Shown here: positions 28,223-35,777 of the stretch, in pieces | Layout: each line of letters begins with the position of its first letter | Numbering within the stretch: the stretch's first letter is position 1 | Assembly (NCBI GenBank): GCA_963742315.1 | Contig: CAVULE010000001.1 | Location: 248,001 to 312,000, forward strand | Reading direction: 5' to 3' | Length of the DNA stretch: 64,000 nt | DNA from: AV69 sp963742315 | GTDB taxonomy: Bacteria > Verrucomicrobiota > Verrucomicrobiia > Chthoniobacterales > UBA10450 | Notes under the pieces: generated by a model | What the model saw: the letters and a program-made list of their open reading frames with translations, nothing else | Database searches by the model: none | Told to the model about the DNA's origin: nothing | Position numbers and translations under genes: made by a program

Positions 28223-29625
28223 GATCGGGCGCTTCCTTTCTCCTCATCGGCGCAATCGTTGGCGCGCTCGGCGCTGCCACGCTTTTCTTGCTTGGCTTGG
28301 CGCCCGTGATGGGTGTGATCTTCGGCGGAATTTTCGGCGGTTGCTTCGCGCTCCTCACGCGTTTCCGCGCAACGACAGTGGGCGCCGGTTTGCTATGGGG
28401 GTTGTCGTTTTCGTTCCTGCTCTGGCTCGCCGGATCAGCCGGAATCCTGCAGAAAATCACCGCTAACACTTCGATGGGAATGTTGGACATGGCCCGCGCG
28501 CACTTTGCTGAACTGGTCGGTTACCTACTGCTTTTCGGAGCGCCGCTTGGCTTGGTGTTGGGCGCGTTTTCAGCGAGGAAACCGGCCGCGCGTCCGAACG
28601 CGCAGCCATTCAGTCTCTCTCGCGCCCTCGTCGCCGGCGGGCTAGCCGGCATTGTCGGCGGCTGGGCTTTCGGGCAATGGATGGAGAAAGCGCACTTCTT
28701 TCCGCTCATCGCCGGGCTCGTCGGCTCCTCGTCCCCCGGTCTCGGGAAAGCGCTGCATTTCCTCTTCGCTGTCATCATTGGCGCAACCTTCGGTTTGCTT
28801 TTCCAACGCGACGTTCGCGGCTATGGATCGAGCGCCGGTTGGGGTCTTGCTTACGGCATCTTCTGGTGGTTCCTGGGGCCGCTTACCCTCAAGTCGCTCT
28901 TGGTCGCGCAAAGACCGGACTGGTCGCTCGCGCACGGCCAGGAGCTCTTCGGCTCGCTCATGGGTCACATCGTCTATGGGTTGATCGTCGGCATAATTTA
29001 CGCAGCGCTGGACCGACTCTGGGTTGGCTTCTTCATCGATAGCGATCCGATCAATCGCCAACCCGAAGGTCCGGGATCGCGCACTTTGCTCTCGTTAGGC
29101 CGCGGTATGGTGGCGGGACTCGTCGGCGGACTCGTCTTCTGGCCGCAAATTGTCGCGGTCGATGGGCTGCCCTGGATCGCGCGCTTGGCTGGCGGAACCT
29201 CGCCAACACTCGGCTTAATGGTCCATCTCGCGATCAGCATTGCGATCGGCGCAGGCTACGGCGTGCTCTTCGAGCGTGAATCGCCGGACTGGGGAGCGGC
29301 CATCGGTTGGGGTATGCTTTACGGGATCACCTGGTGGTTTGTGGGCACACTGACCCTGTTTCCAATCTGGCTCGGAGCTTCCTTTACTTGGACTACCGCC
29401 GCCGCCGCCGCCGCTCTCTCTTCTCTTCTTGGCCATCTACTTTACGGCGCAGTCACCGCGTGCGTCTTCCTGCTGCTCGAACGTCGCCATCAGGATTGGA
29501 TGCGCCTCGACCCGCGCTACGCCGTACGCCTCGCGCGCATCCAACGCCCGCTTGGCACCGCTGCGCCTGCGCTTTGGTTTTTCGCCCTCGGCCTCGGCGT
29601 ACTACTGCCGATTCTGCTGAGCTAA
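28219..29625 (+). CDS. polytopic membrane protein with internal repeats, function unknown
   Basis: 468 residues, Gly/Ala/Leu-rich, about 11-12 transmembrane helices. Two repeat units are clear: GWGLAYGIFWWFLGPLTL near residue 210 and GWGMLYGITWWFVGTLTL near 360, each preceded by a Gly-rich helix with LLFQRD/LLFERE and followed by an LxGHxxYG motif (LMGHIVYG, LLGHLLYG). A fainter third unit occupies the first 120 residues. I do not recognise the family. It is translationally coupled (ATGA) to the NDH-2 gene, so it may be the membrane partner of the molybdoenzyme/NDH-2 pair. Confidence 0.75.
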   Translation: MRSGASFLLIGAIVGALGAATLFLLGLAPVMGVIFGGIFGGCFALLTRFRATTVGAGLLWGLSFSFLLWLAGSAGILQKITANTSMGMLDMARAHFAELVGYLLLFGAPLGLVLGAFSARKPAARPNAQPFSLSRALVAGGLAGIVGGWAFGQWMEKAHFFPLIAGLVGSSSPGLGKALHFLFAVIIGATFGLLFQRDVRGYGSSAGWGLAYGIFWWFLGPLTLKSLLVAQRPDWSLAHGQELFGSLMGHIVYGLIVGIIYAALDRLWVGFFIDSDPINRQPEGPGSRTLLSLGRGMVAGLVGGLVFWPQIVAVDGLPWIARLAGGTSPTLGLMVHLAISIAIGAGYGVLFERESPDWGAAIGWGMLYGITWWFVGTLTLFPIWLGASFTWTTAAAAAALSSLLGHLLYGAVTACVFLLLERRHQDWMRLDPRYAVRLARIQRPLGTAAPALWFFALGLGVLLPILLS

Positions 29626-30155
29626 CGGTACGAAGCGATTTACAAAGCCGCCCGCCAAATCGGGTTCACCGGGATCTCGATCAGTCTCTCGCTCGTCGCG
29701 GTTTTCATCCCGCTCTTGTTCATGGGCGGATTGATCGAGCGGTTGTTTCACGAGTTCGCGGTGACGTTGAGCGCGGCGATTTTCCGGGATTGTTTCGTTA
29801 ACGCTCACGCCGATGTTCTGCGGCCGTTTTTTGAAAAGCGAGGAGCGACCCGCTTCGCGCCGCTCAACGCAATCGGATTCTTCGCGGCCGCGGTTGAGAC
29901 AGCACTTTTGATCTGGCTGAGCCTTGATAAAAGGGCGCAGCCAATCGAGCGATCCACGAACACGAATCCGGTTGGCTCATTCGCATCGGCGAAATTTTGA
30001 ACGGTCCGCTCGCGTTTGTTCTCCGGCTGTTCGGCGTTATTCCTTTCGCAGCGATTTCATTCTTGACCGGCTCGCTGATCAGCCGCGTCGAGTGGATTGC
30101 GGTGGGCAAAGTTTCGGGGGCCGATCCGGAAGCAGTCTTTGCTTCGCAGCGCTGA
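29626..30155 (+). pseudogene. chimeric relic: RND efflux pump fragment joined to NrfD C-terminal fragment
   Basis: Bases ~29626-29787 encode ARQIGFTGISISLSLVAVF, then PLLFMGGLIERLFHEFAV, a characteristic stretch of AcrB/MdtB-type RND transporters. From ~29850 the text becomes a copy of the NrfD C-terminus (LNAIGFFAAAVETALLIWLS here, LNFLGFYAAAVETALLIWLS at 24180-24290). A frameshift near 29930 then continues as WLIRIGEILNGPLAF ... VGKVSGADPEAVFASQR to TGA 30153-30155. No intact protein results. It records at least two rearrangements between the operon end and selB. Confidence 0.75.
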
Positions 30156-30158
30156 GCT

Positions 30159-32066
30159 TCAGCTTGGTTTCGCCAGAACTCTCTTGTCAGCGATTCTTCG
30201 AGTAACACCGTCGCGATCGAGACGCTCGAGAAATGGAATGATCACGCGACGACTGGTGCCGAGGAGTTCGCGTAATTCGGAGGCGGTGCCGGAATTGTTC
30301 TCGCGCAGAAAGGCGACAATCGCATCGCGCATTTTTACAAACTGCTCAGTCGCAAGAACGACCTCAGCACTTAATTCCACTAGCTCACCACCATCTCGGA
30401 GGAAACGGAGAGCCTGCCGCGATGTCGCATCGGGCGCGAGTTCGGCAGACGAAGGCGGTTTTTCCGCCGCGAGGGCGTCGCGGATTTTCCGAGCGGCACT
30501 CTGAAGCTCAGGCGGCAGAGTCGGACGGTGCGAGGCGCGAGCGATGGCTTCGCCAGTGCGAACAAAACCATTGCGGCACAATTCAGATGCGAGCAGGTCG
30601 AAAACTTCCGGGAGCGGCGATCCACGTGCGAGCGCCCGGCGAAGTTCTGAGAGCGCGAGACCACGGTGGTTTGGATGCGTCCTATGTTCGACGTCGATGG
30701 TCGCTTCGGCTTGTCGCAAAAATTCATTCCACCACTTTGCGTCAACCACAAGTTCACCGCGCTCGATCACATTCGCACTCTTAAGCGACTCGGCGATCTC
30801 GTCCGCGCTGAACGATGATTTTACGACCAGCGCGTTACGCTTCACCGCGCGATCGCGCCCGATCTGCGTCGCCACAAAGACTCCTGCTTCGTGCGGCGCC
30901 TGCGCCCGTTTGGCGAGAAATTCGCGCTGAGCTGCGCGCCGAAAATTTCGCGCGCTCGAATCCGGATCCAATGCAACCCCACCGGCCAGCGTGTTCTGTT
31001 CAGCGGCATCGCGAATCACAAAGCGATCGCCGGCGAAAAGGAAAGCCGGTTCGTCAAAACGTATTTGGGCAATGGCAGTTTCGCCCACGCGCAGCTCTTC
31101 GCTGGTTTGGAAAAAAGCACGCGCACTGAAGTTGGCGCTGCCGTGGTGCACGCGCACTGCGGTGCCATGTTTGATCGACCTCGTCTTCATCGGCAAGCGC
31201 CGAGAGCGAGACAGCATGACGTCTGCAATCGCACTCGCTTCACCGAATTCACTAAGCGTGATAACATCGCCGCGCCAAACACCCAAAGTGTTCCTCTCTC
31301 GCGCTACGGCCACATCCGGCAGACTCAACGCCGTTCGCGCGCCGGGACCGATCGCTTCAACTTCACGATTGTGATTTTGAATCGTGCGGATCCGCGCGGG
31401 AATCTTGGCCGGTTGAACGACCACAGCTTGTCCGCGCCTGAGCGTTCCACCGACAAGTGTGCCAGTTACGATAGTTCCGATGCCGCGCAAAATGAACGCG
31501 CGATCCACCGCGAGGCGCGGTTTGCCGAGATCGCGCTGGGGGACGAGCACGCTGAATTCGCGCGCGAGCTGCGCCTTCAATTCCTCGATACCGCTCCCAT
31601 TTGTGATCGATGTCCGAACGATTGCCGCGTCTCCGAATGGCGTATCCCGGAGTTGGGCGCGGAGCTTTTCCTCGGCCGCGTCTGCCGCTTCAATGAGGTC
31701 AATTTTCGTGAGCGCGACGACGATGCGCCGCACCCCGAGATAAATCAAAATCTGGAGATGTTCCTCCGTCTGCGGCATCCAGCCGTCGTCAGCCGCGACA
31801 ACGAGCAGCGCGAGATCGATCGAGCCGACGCCCGCGACCATGTTCTTGACGAAATCCTCGTGCCCCGGCACGTCCACGATCCCGATGCTGAGCAACGCGT
31901 CAGGCATTCGCAGTTCAAGCTGCGCAAACCCCAGCTCGATCGTGATGCCACGCAGCTTTTCTTCGGGCAGGCGATCCGGGTCGGTGCCGGTGAGCGCACG
32001 CACGAGCGCGCTCTTGCCGTGATCAACGTGCCCGGCCGTTGCGAGGATAAACCGCTTCAATTCCAT
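30159..32066 (-). CDS. selB: selenocysteine-specific elongation factor SelB
   Basis: 635 residues. It delivers Sec-tRNA to the ribosome at SECIS-marked UGA codons. G1 is GHVDHGKSALVRALTG from residue 12, the EF-Tu-like switch I region carries RGITIELGFA, G3 is DVPGHEDF near 65, and G4 is TKID near 120. The C-terminal ~250 residues form the winged-helix modules that bind the SECIS hairpin (RELLGTSRRVIIPFLERLD near the end). Start ATG 32066 overlaps the 3' end of selA by 10 bases. It ends only 4 bases from the opposing NrfD relic. Confidence 0.96.
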   Translation of the reverse strand: MELKRFILATAGHVDHGKSALVRALTGTDPDRLPEEKLRGITIELGFAQLELRMPDALLSIGIVDVPGHEDFVKNMVAGVGSIDLALLVVAADDGWMPQTEEHLQILIYLGVRRIVVALTKIDLIEAADAAEEKLRAQLRDTPFGDAAIVRTSITNGSGIEELKAQLAREFSVLVPQRDLGKPRLAVDRAFILRGIGTIVTGTLVGGTLRRGQAVVVQPAKIPARIRTIQNHNREVEAIGPGARTALSLPDVAVARERNTLGVWRGDVITLSEFGEASAIADVMLSRSRRLPMKTRSIKHGTAVRVHHGSANFSARAFFQTSEELRVGETAIAQIRFDEPAFLFAGDRFVIRDAAEQNTLAGGVALDPDSSARNFRRAAQREFLAKRAQAPHEAGVFVATQIGRDRAVKRNALVVKSSFSADEIAESLKSANVIERGELVVDAKWWNEFLRQAEATIDVEHRTHPNHRGLALSELRRALARGSPLPEVFDLLASELCRNGFVRTGEAIARASHRPTLPPELQSAARKIRDALAAEKPPSSAELAPDATSRQALRFLRDGGELVELSAEVVLATEQFVKMRDAIVAFLRENNSGTASELRELLGTSRRVIIPFLERLDRDGVTRRIADKRVLAKPS

Positions 32067-33424
32067 CGCGCCGTGCGCAGTGCGCTGACAACCTCCGCAT
32101 CCTGTCGCGGGAAAATGGTGCGCAGATCGAGTTTAAATTTGCCCCCTGCGATGTAGCCGACGATCGGGGGCAAGCCGCGCCGGAGTCTAGCCGCAAAATC
32201 CTCAACCGAGATTTTGTCCGGCCGTAGATCAAGCGTGACCGAGGGAATGACAGCGCGGGGCAAACTACCGCCACCAACCTGCGCCTCGCCTTCGCCGATG
32301 GCAGGGTCCAGCGGCAGATCGCGAATTTGCGCGAGCAAAACTTCAGCGCGGGCGCGCAATTCGTCACCGGTAATATTCAGCATCGCAAGCACGGGCAGCT
32401 CGCTGCTCTTGTCAGCTAGATAGAGATCAACCGTGGTTTGCAGCGCGGTCAAAATGAGTTTGTCGCAGCGCAGCGCGCGGGAAAATGGCTCGCGCTTGAG
32501 CGCCGCGATGTAACGCCGTTTTCCAGCGATGATTCCGGCCTGTGGACCGCCGAACAGTTTGTCGGCGCTGAAGCAAACCAGATCGGCCCCGCTGCTTAAC
32601 GTCTCGTTAGGCGTGGGTTCGTGTTCCATCGCTCCGAGCTTTTCTGTCGCGACAATCGCGCCGCTGCCGAGATCTTCGACAAAAGGGACGCGTTTCGTGC
32701 GGGCGAGTTTTGCCAGCGCATCCGTGGCGGGCGATTCAATAAATCCGCTCATGAAAAAATTGCTGCGATGCACTTTTAGAATCAGCGCGGTGTCAGGCCC
32801 AAGGACTCGGGCGTAATCTTTAACCGAAGTTTTGTTCGTGGTGCCGATTTCGCGCAGTTTCGCGCCACTCGCTTCGAGAATTTCCGGGATGCGAAAACCG
32901 CCGCCAATCTGAATCAGCTCGCCGCGAGAGATGACCACTTCCTTTTTCTTCGCGGTAAAATGCCGCAGGAGGAGGATGAGCGCGGCGGCGCAATTGTTCA
33001 CCACGGTCGTTGCTTCGGCCGCGCAGAGCAGCGCGAGATTGTGCTCGAGGTAAGTCGCGCGATGACCGCGTTCGCCGCTGGTAAGATCGTATTCGAGATT
33101 GGTGTAATTAGGACCAATCGCGGTGAGCGATTCGATTAGCGCAGGCCCGAGCGGTGCGCGGCCGAAGTTGGTGTGAATGACAATACCGGTGCCGTTGATT
33201 ACGGGTTGAATTTTCGCGAGCTGCAACGCGTCGATGGCCGTGCGAATGCGGCTCATAACGCCGCTGACGTTTGGGACCTTTTTCTCTGCCCGTAGCAACC
33301 CGAGTTCGTGTCGAACAACATCAACGATAACCCGCCGCGGCAGATCGCAGTTGCCGATTTCACGGACGACTTTGTCTACCGAAGGAATTTTTCGCCGCGA
33401 CTCTGTTACAATGGCTCGGTTCAT
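32057..33424 (-). CDS. selA: L-seryl-tRNA(Sec) selenium transferase SelA
   Basis: 455 residues, standard length. This PLP enzyme converts seryl-tRNA(Sec) to selenocysteyl-tRNA(Sec) with selenophosphate. The PLP lysine lies in FSADKLFGGPQAGIIAGK, and other hallmarks are INGTGIVIHTNFGRAPL near residue 80, NNCAAALILLL and EVVISRGELIQIGGGFRIP. The 10-base overlap with selB downstream indicates coupling. selD lies 125 bases upstream on the same strand, with a hairpin at 33469-33489 between. Confidence 0.96.
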   Translation of the reverse strand: MNRAIVTESRRKIPSVDKVVREIGNCDLPRRVIVDVVRHELGLLRAEKKVPNVSGVMSRIRTAIDALQLAKIQPVINGTGIVIHTNFGRAPLGPALIESLTAIGPNYTNLEYDLTSGERGHRATYLEHNLALLCAAEATTVVNNCAAALILLLRHFTAKKKEVVISRGELIQIGGGFRIPEILEASGAKLREIGTTNKTSVKDYARVLGPDTALILKVHRSNFFMSGFIESPATDALAKLARTKRVPFVEDLGSGAIVATEKLGAMEHEPTPNETLSSGADLVCFSADKLFGGPQAGIIAGKRRYIAALKREPFSRALRCDKLILTALQTTVDLYLADKSSELPVLAMLNITGDELRARAEVLLAQIRDLPLDPAIGEGEAQVGGGSLPRAVIPSVTLDLRPDKISVEDFAARLRRGLPPIVGYIAGGKFKLDLRTIFPRQDAEVVSALRTARWN

Positions 33425-33468
33425 AAGATGGTATCAGTCGCCAACCGATTGCGCGGCTCTCATCCTAG

Positions 33469-33489
33469 CCTTCTCCCCCAGGGAGAAGG
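33469..33489. repeat. hairpin repeat between selD and selA
   Basis: CCTTCTCCC, loop CCA, GGGAGAAGG: a perfect 9-bp stem. A related hairpin with 11-bp arms occurs at 55983-56007. Both belong to the dispersed CTCTCCC-type repeats. Confidence 0.55.
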
Positions 33490-33549
33490 AAACCACCTGT
33501 CCTGTTGGAGAGGGGTTGGGGTAAGGGGTCGGGGATGTTGCGACTGCTT

Positions 33550-34602
33550 TTAATCGATCATGCATATGCGTGGTCTACTGGAGCGAATGATTTTGCCGAT
33601 CATCGCTGCGCAGGCGGTGCGGTTCTTTTTCAAAACACCTTCCACTTCCTGCAATCGTTTGGGCGGAACACAGAGCAACAAGCCCCCACTCGTCTGTGCG
33701 TCTGCAAGCAGAAGGCGCACCGACTCAGGAGTGCTGTTCCATTCCACAATGGCGTTTGCCGTTTCGAGATTTTGTCTTGTCCCGCCGGGAACACAGTCTT
33801 GCGCGATGAGCGAGAAAACGTCGCGGCTAATCACCGGCACTTTTGCGGGGACGATTTCTGCGCCGACGCCACTAGCGCGGCACATCGAGGCGAGATGTCC
33901 CAGCAAACCAAAGCCGGTCACATCCACAGCCGCGCGAATCAAGCCGAGCTCAGCCACCTCGGCGCCGACGATGTTCAGCTGGCACATAAGCGTGATGGAT
34001 TTCTTCATTAGTGCAGCACTCGTTAGTCCGCGTTTGATCCCGGTCGTTGCGATCCCGGTTCCGAGAGGCTTCGTCAAAAGAAGGAGATCGCCGGCGCCAG
34101 CGCGCGAGTTCGTCAGCATGCGCCTCGGGGACACCATTCCGGTGACAGCGAGTCCATAAATAGGCTCGGGATTGCGAATGGTGTGTCCACCGATTATTGC
34201 GCAGCCGGCTTCTTTCGCCTTCGCCGTGCCGCCGCGAAGGATCTCCGTAATCACCTTGTTCGGGACGAGATCAGTCGGGATTCCCATGATGTTCAACGCA
34301 GTGAGCGGACGGCCGCCCATTGCGTAAATGTCGGAGATCGCATTGGTGGCGGCGATTTGACCGTAGCAAAACGGGTCGTCCACGATGGGGGTGAAGAAGT
34401 CCACCGTCTGCACCAGCGCGCGATCTTTCGTTAAGCGATACACGCCGGCGTCGTCCGCGCTAACGGAGCCGACGAGCACGTTCGGATCGCGCAATTTTGG
34501 AAGCTGCCGCAAAACTTGCGACAGGGCCTTTTGGCTCAACTTCGATGCTCACCCGGCGCAGGATGAGAGCGACGTGAGCTTGCGAATTTGCTCGCGCGAC
34601 AT
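33550..34602 (-). CDS. selD: selenide, water dikinase SelD, itself a selenoprotein (Sec18)
   Basis: 350 residues if the TGA at 34551-34549 is read as selenocysteine; reading from an internal TTG at 34539 would drop the active site. The true start is ATG 34602-34600, preceded by a complete Shine-Dalgarno sequence (AAAGGAGGTGATC). The N-terminus reads LTSLSSCAG-U-ASKLSQKAL, aligning Sec18 with the catalytic Cys/Sec of SelD (C17 in E. coli). Next come the ATP-binding SADDAGVYRL and QTVDFFTPIVDDPF, then GGHTIRNPEPIYG. It makes selenophosphate from selenide and ATP for SelA. A SECIS-like hairpin follows the TGA. It is upstream of selA and downstream of the tRNA-Sec gene on the same strand. Confidence 0.93.
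34504..34524 (-). promoter_or_regulatory. SECIS-like hairpin of selD
   Basis: On the minus strand a 9-bp stem (CTGTCGCAA pairing with TTGCGGCAG, one G-U) closes a GTT loop, beginning 25 bases after the Sec TGA. The loop begins with G, and the loop-to-UGA distance (about 34 bases) is inside the range usually allowed for bacterial SECIS elements. Confidence 0.7.
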
Positions 34603-34604
34603 GC

Positions 34605-34617
34605 GATCACCTCCTTT
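34605..34617 (-). promoter_or_regulatory. full-length Shine-Dalgarno sequence of selD
   Basis: AAAGGAGGTGATC is complementary to the entire 16S anti-SD tail and is 7 bases (counted from GGAGG) ahead of ATG 34602. It decides the start in favour of the Sec-containing form. Confidence 0.85.
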
Positions 34618-34698
34618 CGGAAAATCTTTGAGGCTTGATGTTTGAGGTTTGATTTAGGATCCGATGCTCGATTTGCTCGTACATCAAACATCGTTAGG

Positions 34699-34795
34699 CG
34701 GAGAGGATAGGAATCGAACCTACCCCGATCCCGCGCATACGGGACCGACAACGGTTTTGAAGACCGCGAGGGCCACCAGGCACCCTTCACTCTCC
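34699..34795 (-). tRNA. selC: tRNA-Sec (anticodon TCA)
   Basis: A 97-base cloverleaf with the features of bacterial tRNA-Sec: acceptor GGAGAG pairing with CTCTCC, anticodon arm CGGT-CTTCAAA-ACCG with TCA in the loop (complement at 34758-34760), a long extra arm (TCGGTCCCGTATGCGCGGGA) and a T arm with GGTTCGATTCC. The discriminator is G; CCA is not encoded. Charged with serine and converted by SelA, it decodes UGA at the three SECIS sites. It lies between selD and the SelW-like gene on the same strand. Confidence 0.95.
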
Positions 34796-34872
34796 GGCAG
34801 AAAGAAAACGCCCAACGCCCAACTTCCAGCGTCGAACGTTCAAATGAAGAAGAAGCGAAAGCGCTAAGGAAA

Positions 34873-35103
34873 TTACTTATGCGCTCTGATCTGCGCGGCA
34901 ATCGCGTCGAAATCGGGCCACTCGCCAGTCTCGAGTTTGGAGTAGATGAGTTCACCGTTGAGGCGAATTTCGAAGGCACCGCCGCCGGACGCGATCAACC
35001 TGGGAGTCACGCCCGCGGTCTTACGAATGCGAGCCGCCAAACTGGCGGCTTTAGGTTCGTAGTTTCAGACCGTGCAGTATTCGATCGTTACTTCCGATTT
35101 CAC
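34873..35103 (-). CDS. SelW/Rdx-family selenoprotein (C-T-V-U motif)
   Basis: 76 residues when the TGA at 35067-35065 is read as Sec (residue 13). Start GTG 35103 has AAGGAGG five bases upstream. The sequence begins VKSEVTIEYCTV-U-NYEPKAASL, the thioredoxin-like CxxU of SelW/SelT/SelH (Rdx) proteins. The second half, TPRLIASGGGAFEIRLNGEL then IYSKLETGEWPD, is the conserved GxFEV-type strand and K-x-x-x-G-x-x-P motif. It is probably a cytoplasmic redox protein. It is missed by standard gene calling because of the internal stop. A SECIS hairpin follows the TGA. Position right next to selC and selD supports the reading. Confidence 0.92.
35032..35050 (-). promoter_or_regulatory. SECIS-like hairpin of the SelW-like gene
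   Basis: AGCCGCC, loop AGTTT, GGCGGCT: a perfect 7-bp stem starting 15 bases after the TGA, with G as second loop base. It fits the bacterial SECIS pattern. Confidence 0.8.
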
Positions 35104-35265
35104 GCGTGCCTCCTTTATCTTCTTTACGCTATGCGCCCGCGACGACGCTGTCGAGTGCTGAGCCTCTTCCCTCGAATGAGGGAATCCCGGTCCGCCCTTC
35201 GGTAGCAACGGAATATCCTCCGGACGCGTCGTAGAAACCGATTGAGCGCAGGACGAACATTGGTT

Positions 35266-35448
35266 ATGAACACGAACAGATCCCTCGCGATAACGATGAT
35301 CGTATTGTCGATCTTCGCTTCCAACGCGTTTGCGGTGCTTCGGCCACCCTACCCGAGCAAACCTTCTCCGCCCGATCACATCATTACGATCATCATCGGT
35401 CAGGATAGGCATGACTTGGTACGGACAACGCATCGCGGAACGAAATGA
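35266..35448 (+). CDS. small secreted protein, unknown
   Basis: 60 residues from ATG 35266 (a TTG at 35242 would add 8). Residues 4-23 form a signal peptide (SLAITMIVLSIFASNAFA). The mature part is short and Pro/His/Ile-rich (PYPSKPSPPDHIITIIIG). Its stop overlaps the start of the next gene (ATGA at 35445), which supports it being real. No family recognised. Confidence 0.5.
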   Translation: MNTNRSLAITMIVLSIFASNAFAVLRPPYPSKPSPPDHIITIIIGQDRHDLVRTTHRGTK

Positions 35449-35723
35449 ACGTCCTAGTTACTTACCAAGTAATGGCATTCGTGGCGGTGATTGAGCAGGC
35501 TGGCATTCCGGCATTGCGCGTCGCCTTCACTATCGCCGTCATTGTTTTTCTGTTTGGCGGCTATGTGATTTTCCGCAAGCGACACCAGTTCTTCGATCGT
35601 GATCCAAGCGTTCCGAACGATGTGCCAGTGGTCCGACACAATCGTCTGGAAGAAATCCTATTTGTTTGGGGCGGACTGACGCTCGTCCTGATCAGCATCC
35701 TCTACCAGGTGTGGACCGAATGA
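35445..35723 (+). CDS. small two-helix membrane protein
   Basis: 92 residues with transmembrane helices at about 24-42 and 72-88, separated by a basic/polar loop (RKRHQFFDRDPSVPNDVPVV). The arrangement, and the phrase RLEEILFVWGGLTLVLI, loosely recall the N-terminal hairpin of cytochrome oxidase subunit II, but there is no copper domain, so that link is only a suggestion. It is coupled to the preceding secreted peptide and 54 bases upstream of the oxalate decarboxylase. Confidence 0.6.
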   Translation: MNVLVTYQVMAFVAVIEQAGIPALRVAFTIAVIVFLFGGYVIFRKRHQFFDRDPSVPNDVPVVRHNRLEEILFVWGGLTLVLISILYQVWTE

Positions 35724-35777
35724 CATGAACGATTTCAAATCCAAAGCACAAACTCACAACCCTCAGGAAGAATAATT

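Noticed and set aside
30891..32156. 421-residue plus-strand frame opposite selB/selA
   Set aside because: Antisense shadow of selB with high Arg/His content; selB is unmistakable.
34536..34979. 147-residue minus-strand frame covering selC
   Set aside because: It overlaps the tRNA-Sec gene and the real selD start in another frame and has no family resemblance.
35065..35433. Minus-strand frame ending at the SelW-like TGA as a gene of its own
   Set aside because: Its upstream part is low-complexity and opposite to a signal-peptide gene; the true start is the GTG with AAGGAGG at 35103.
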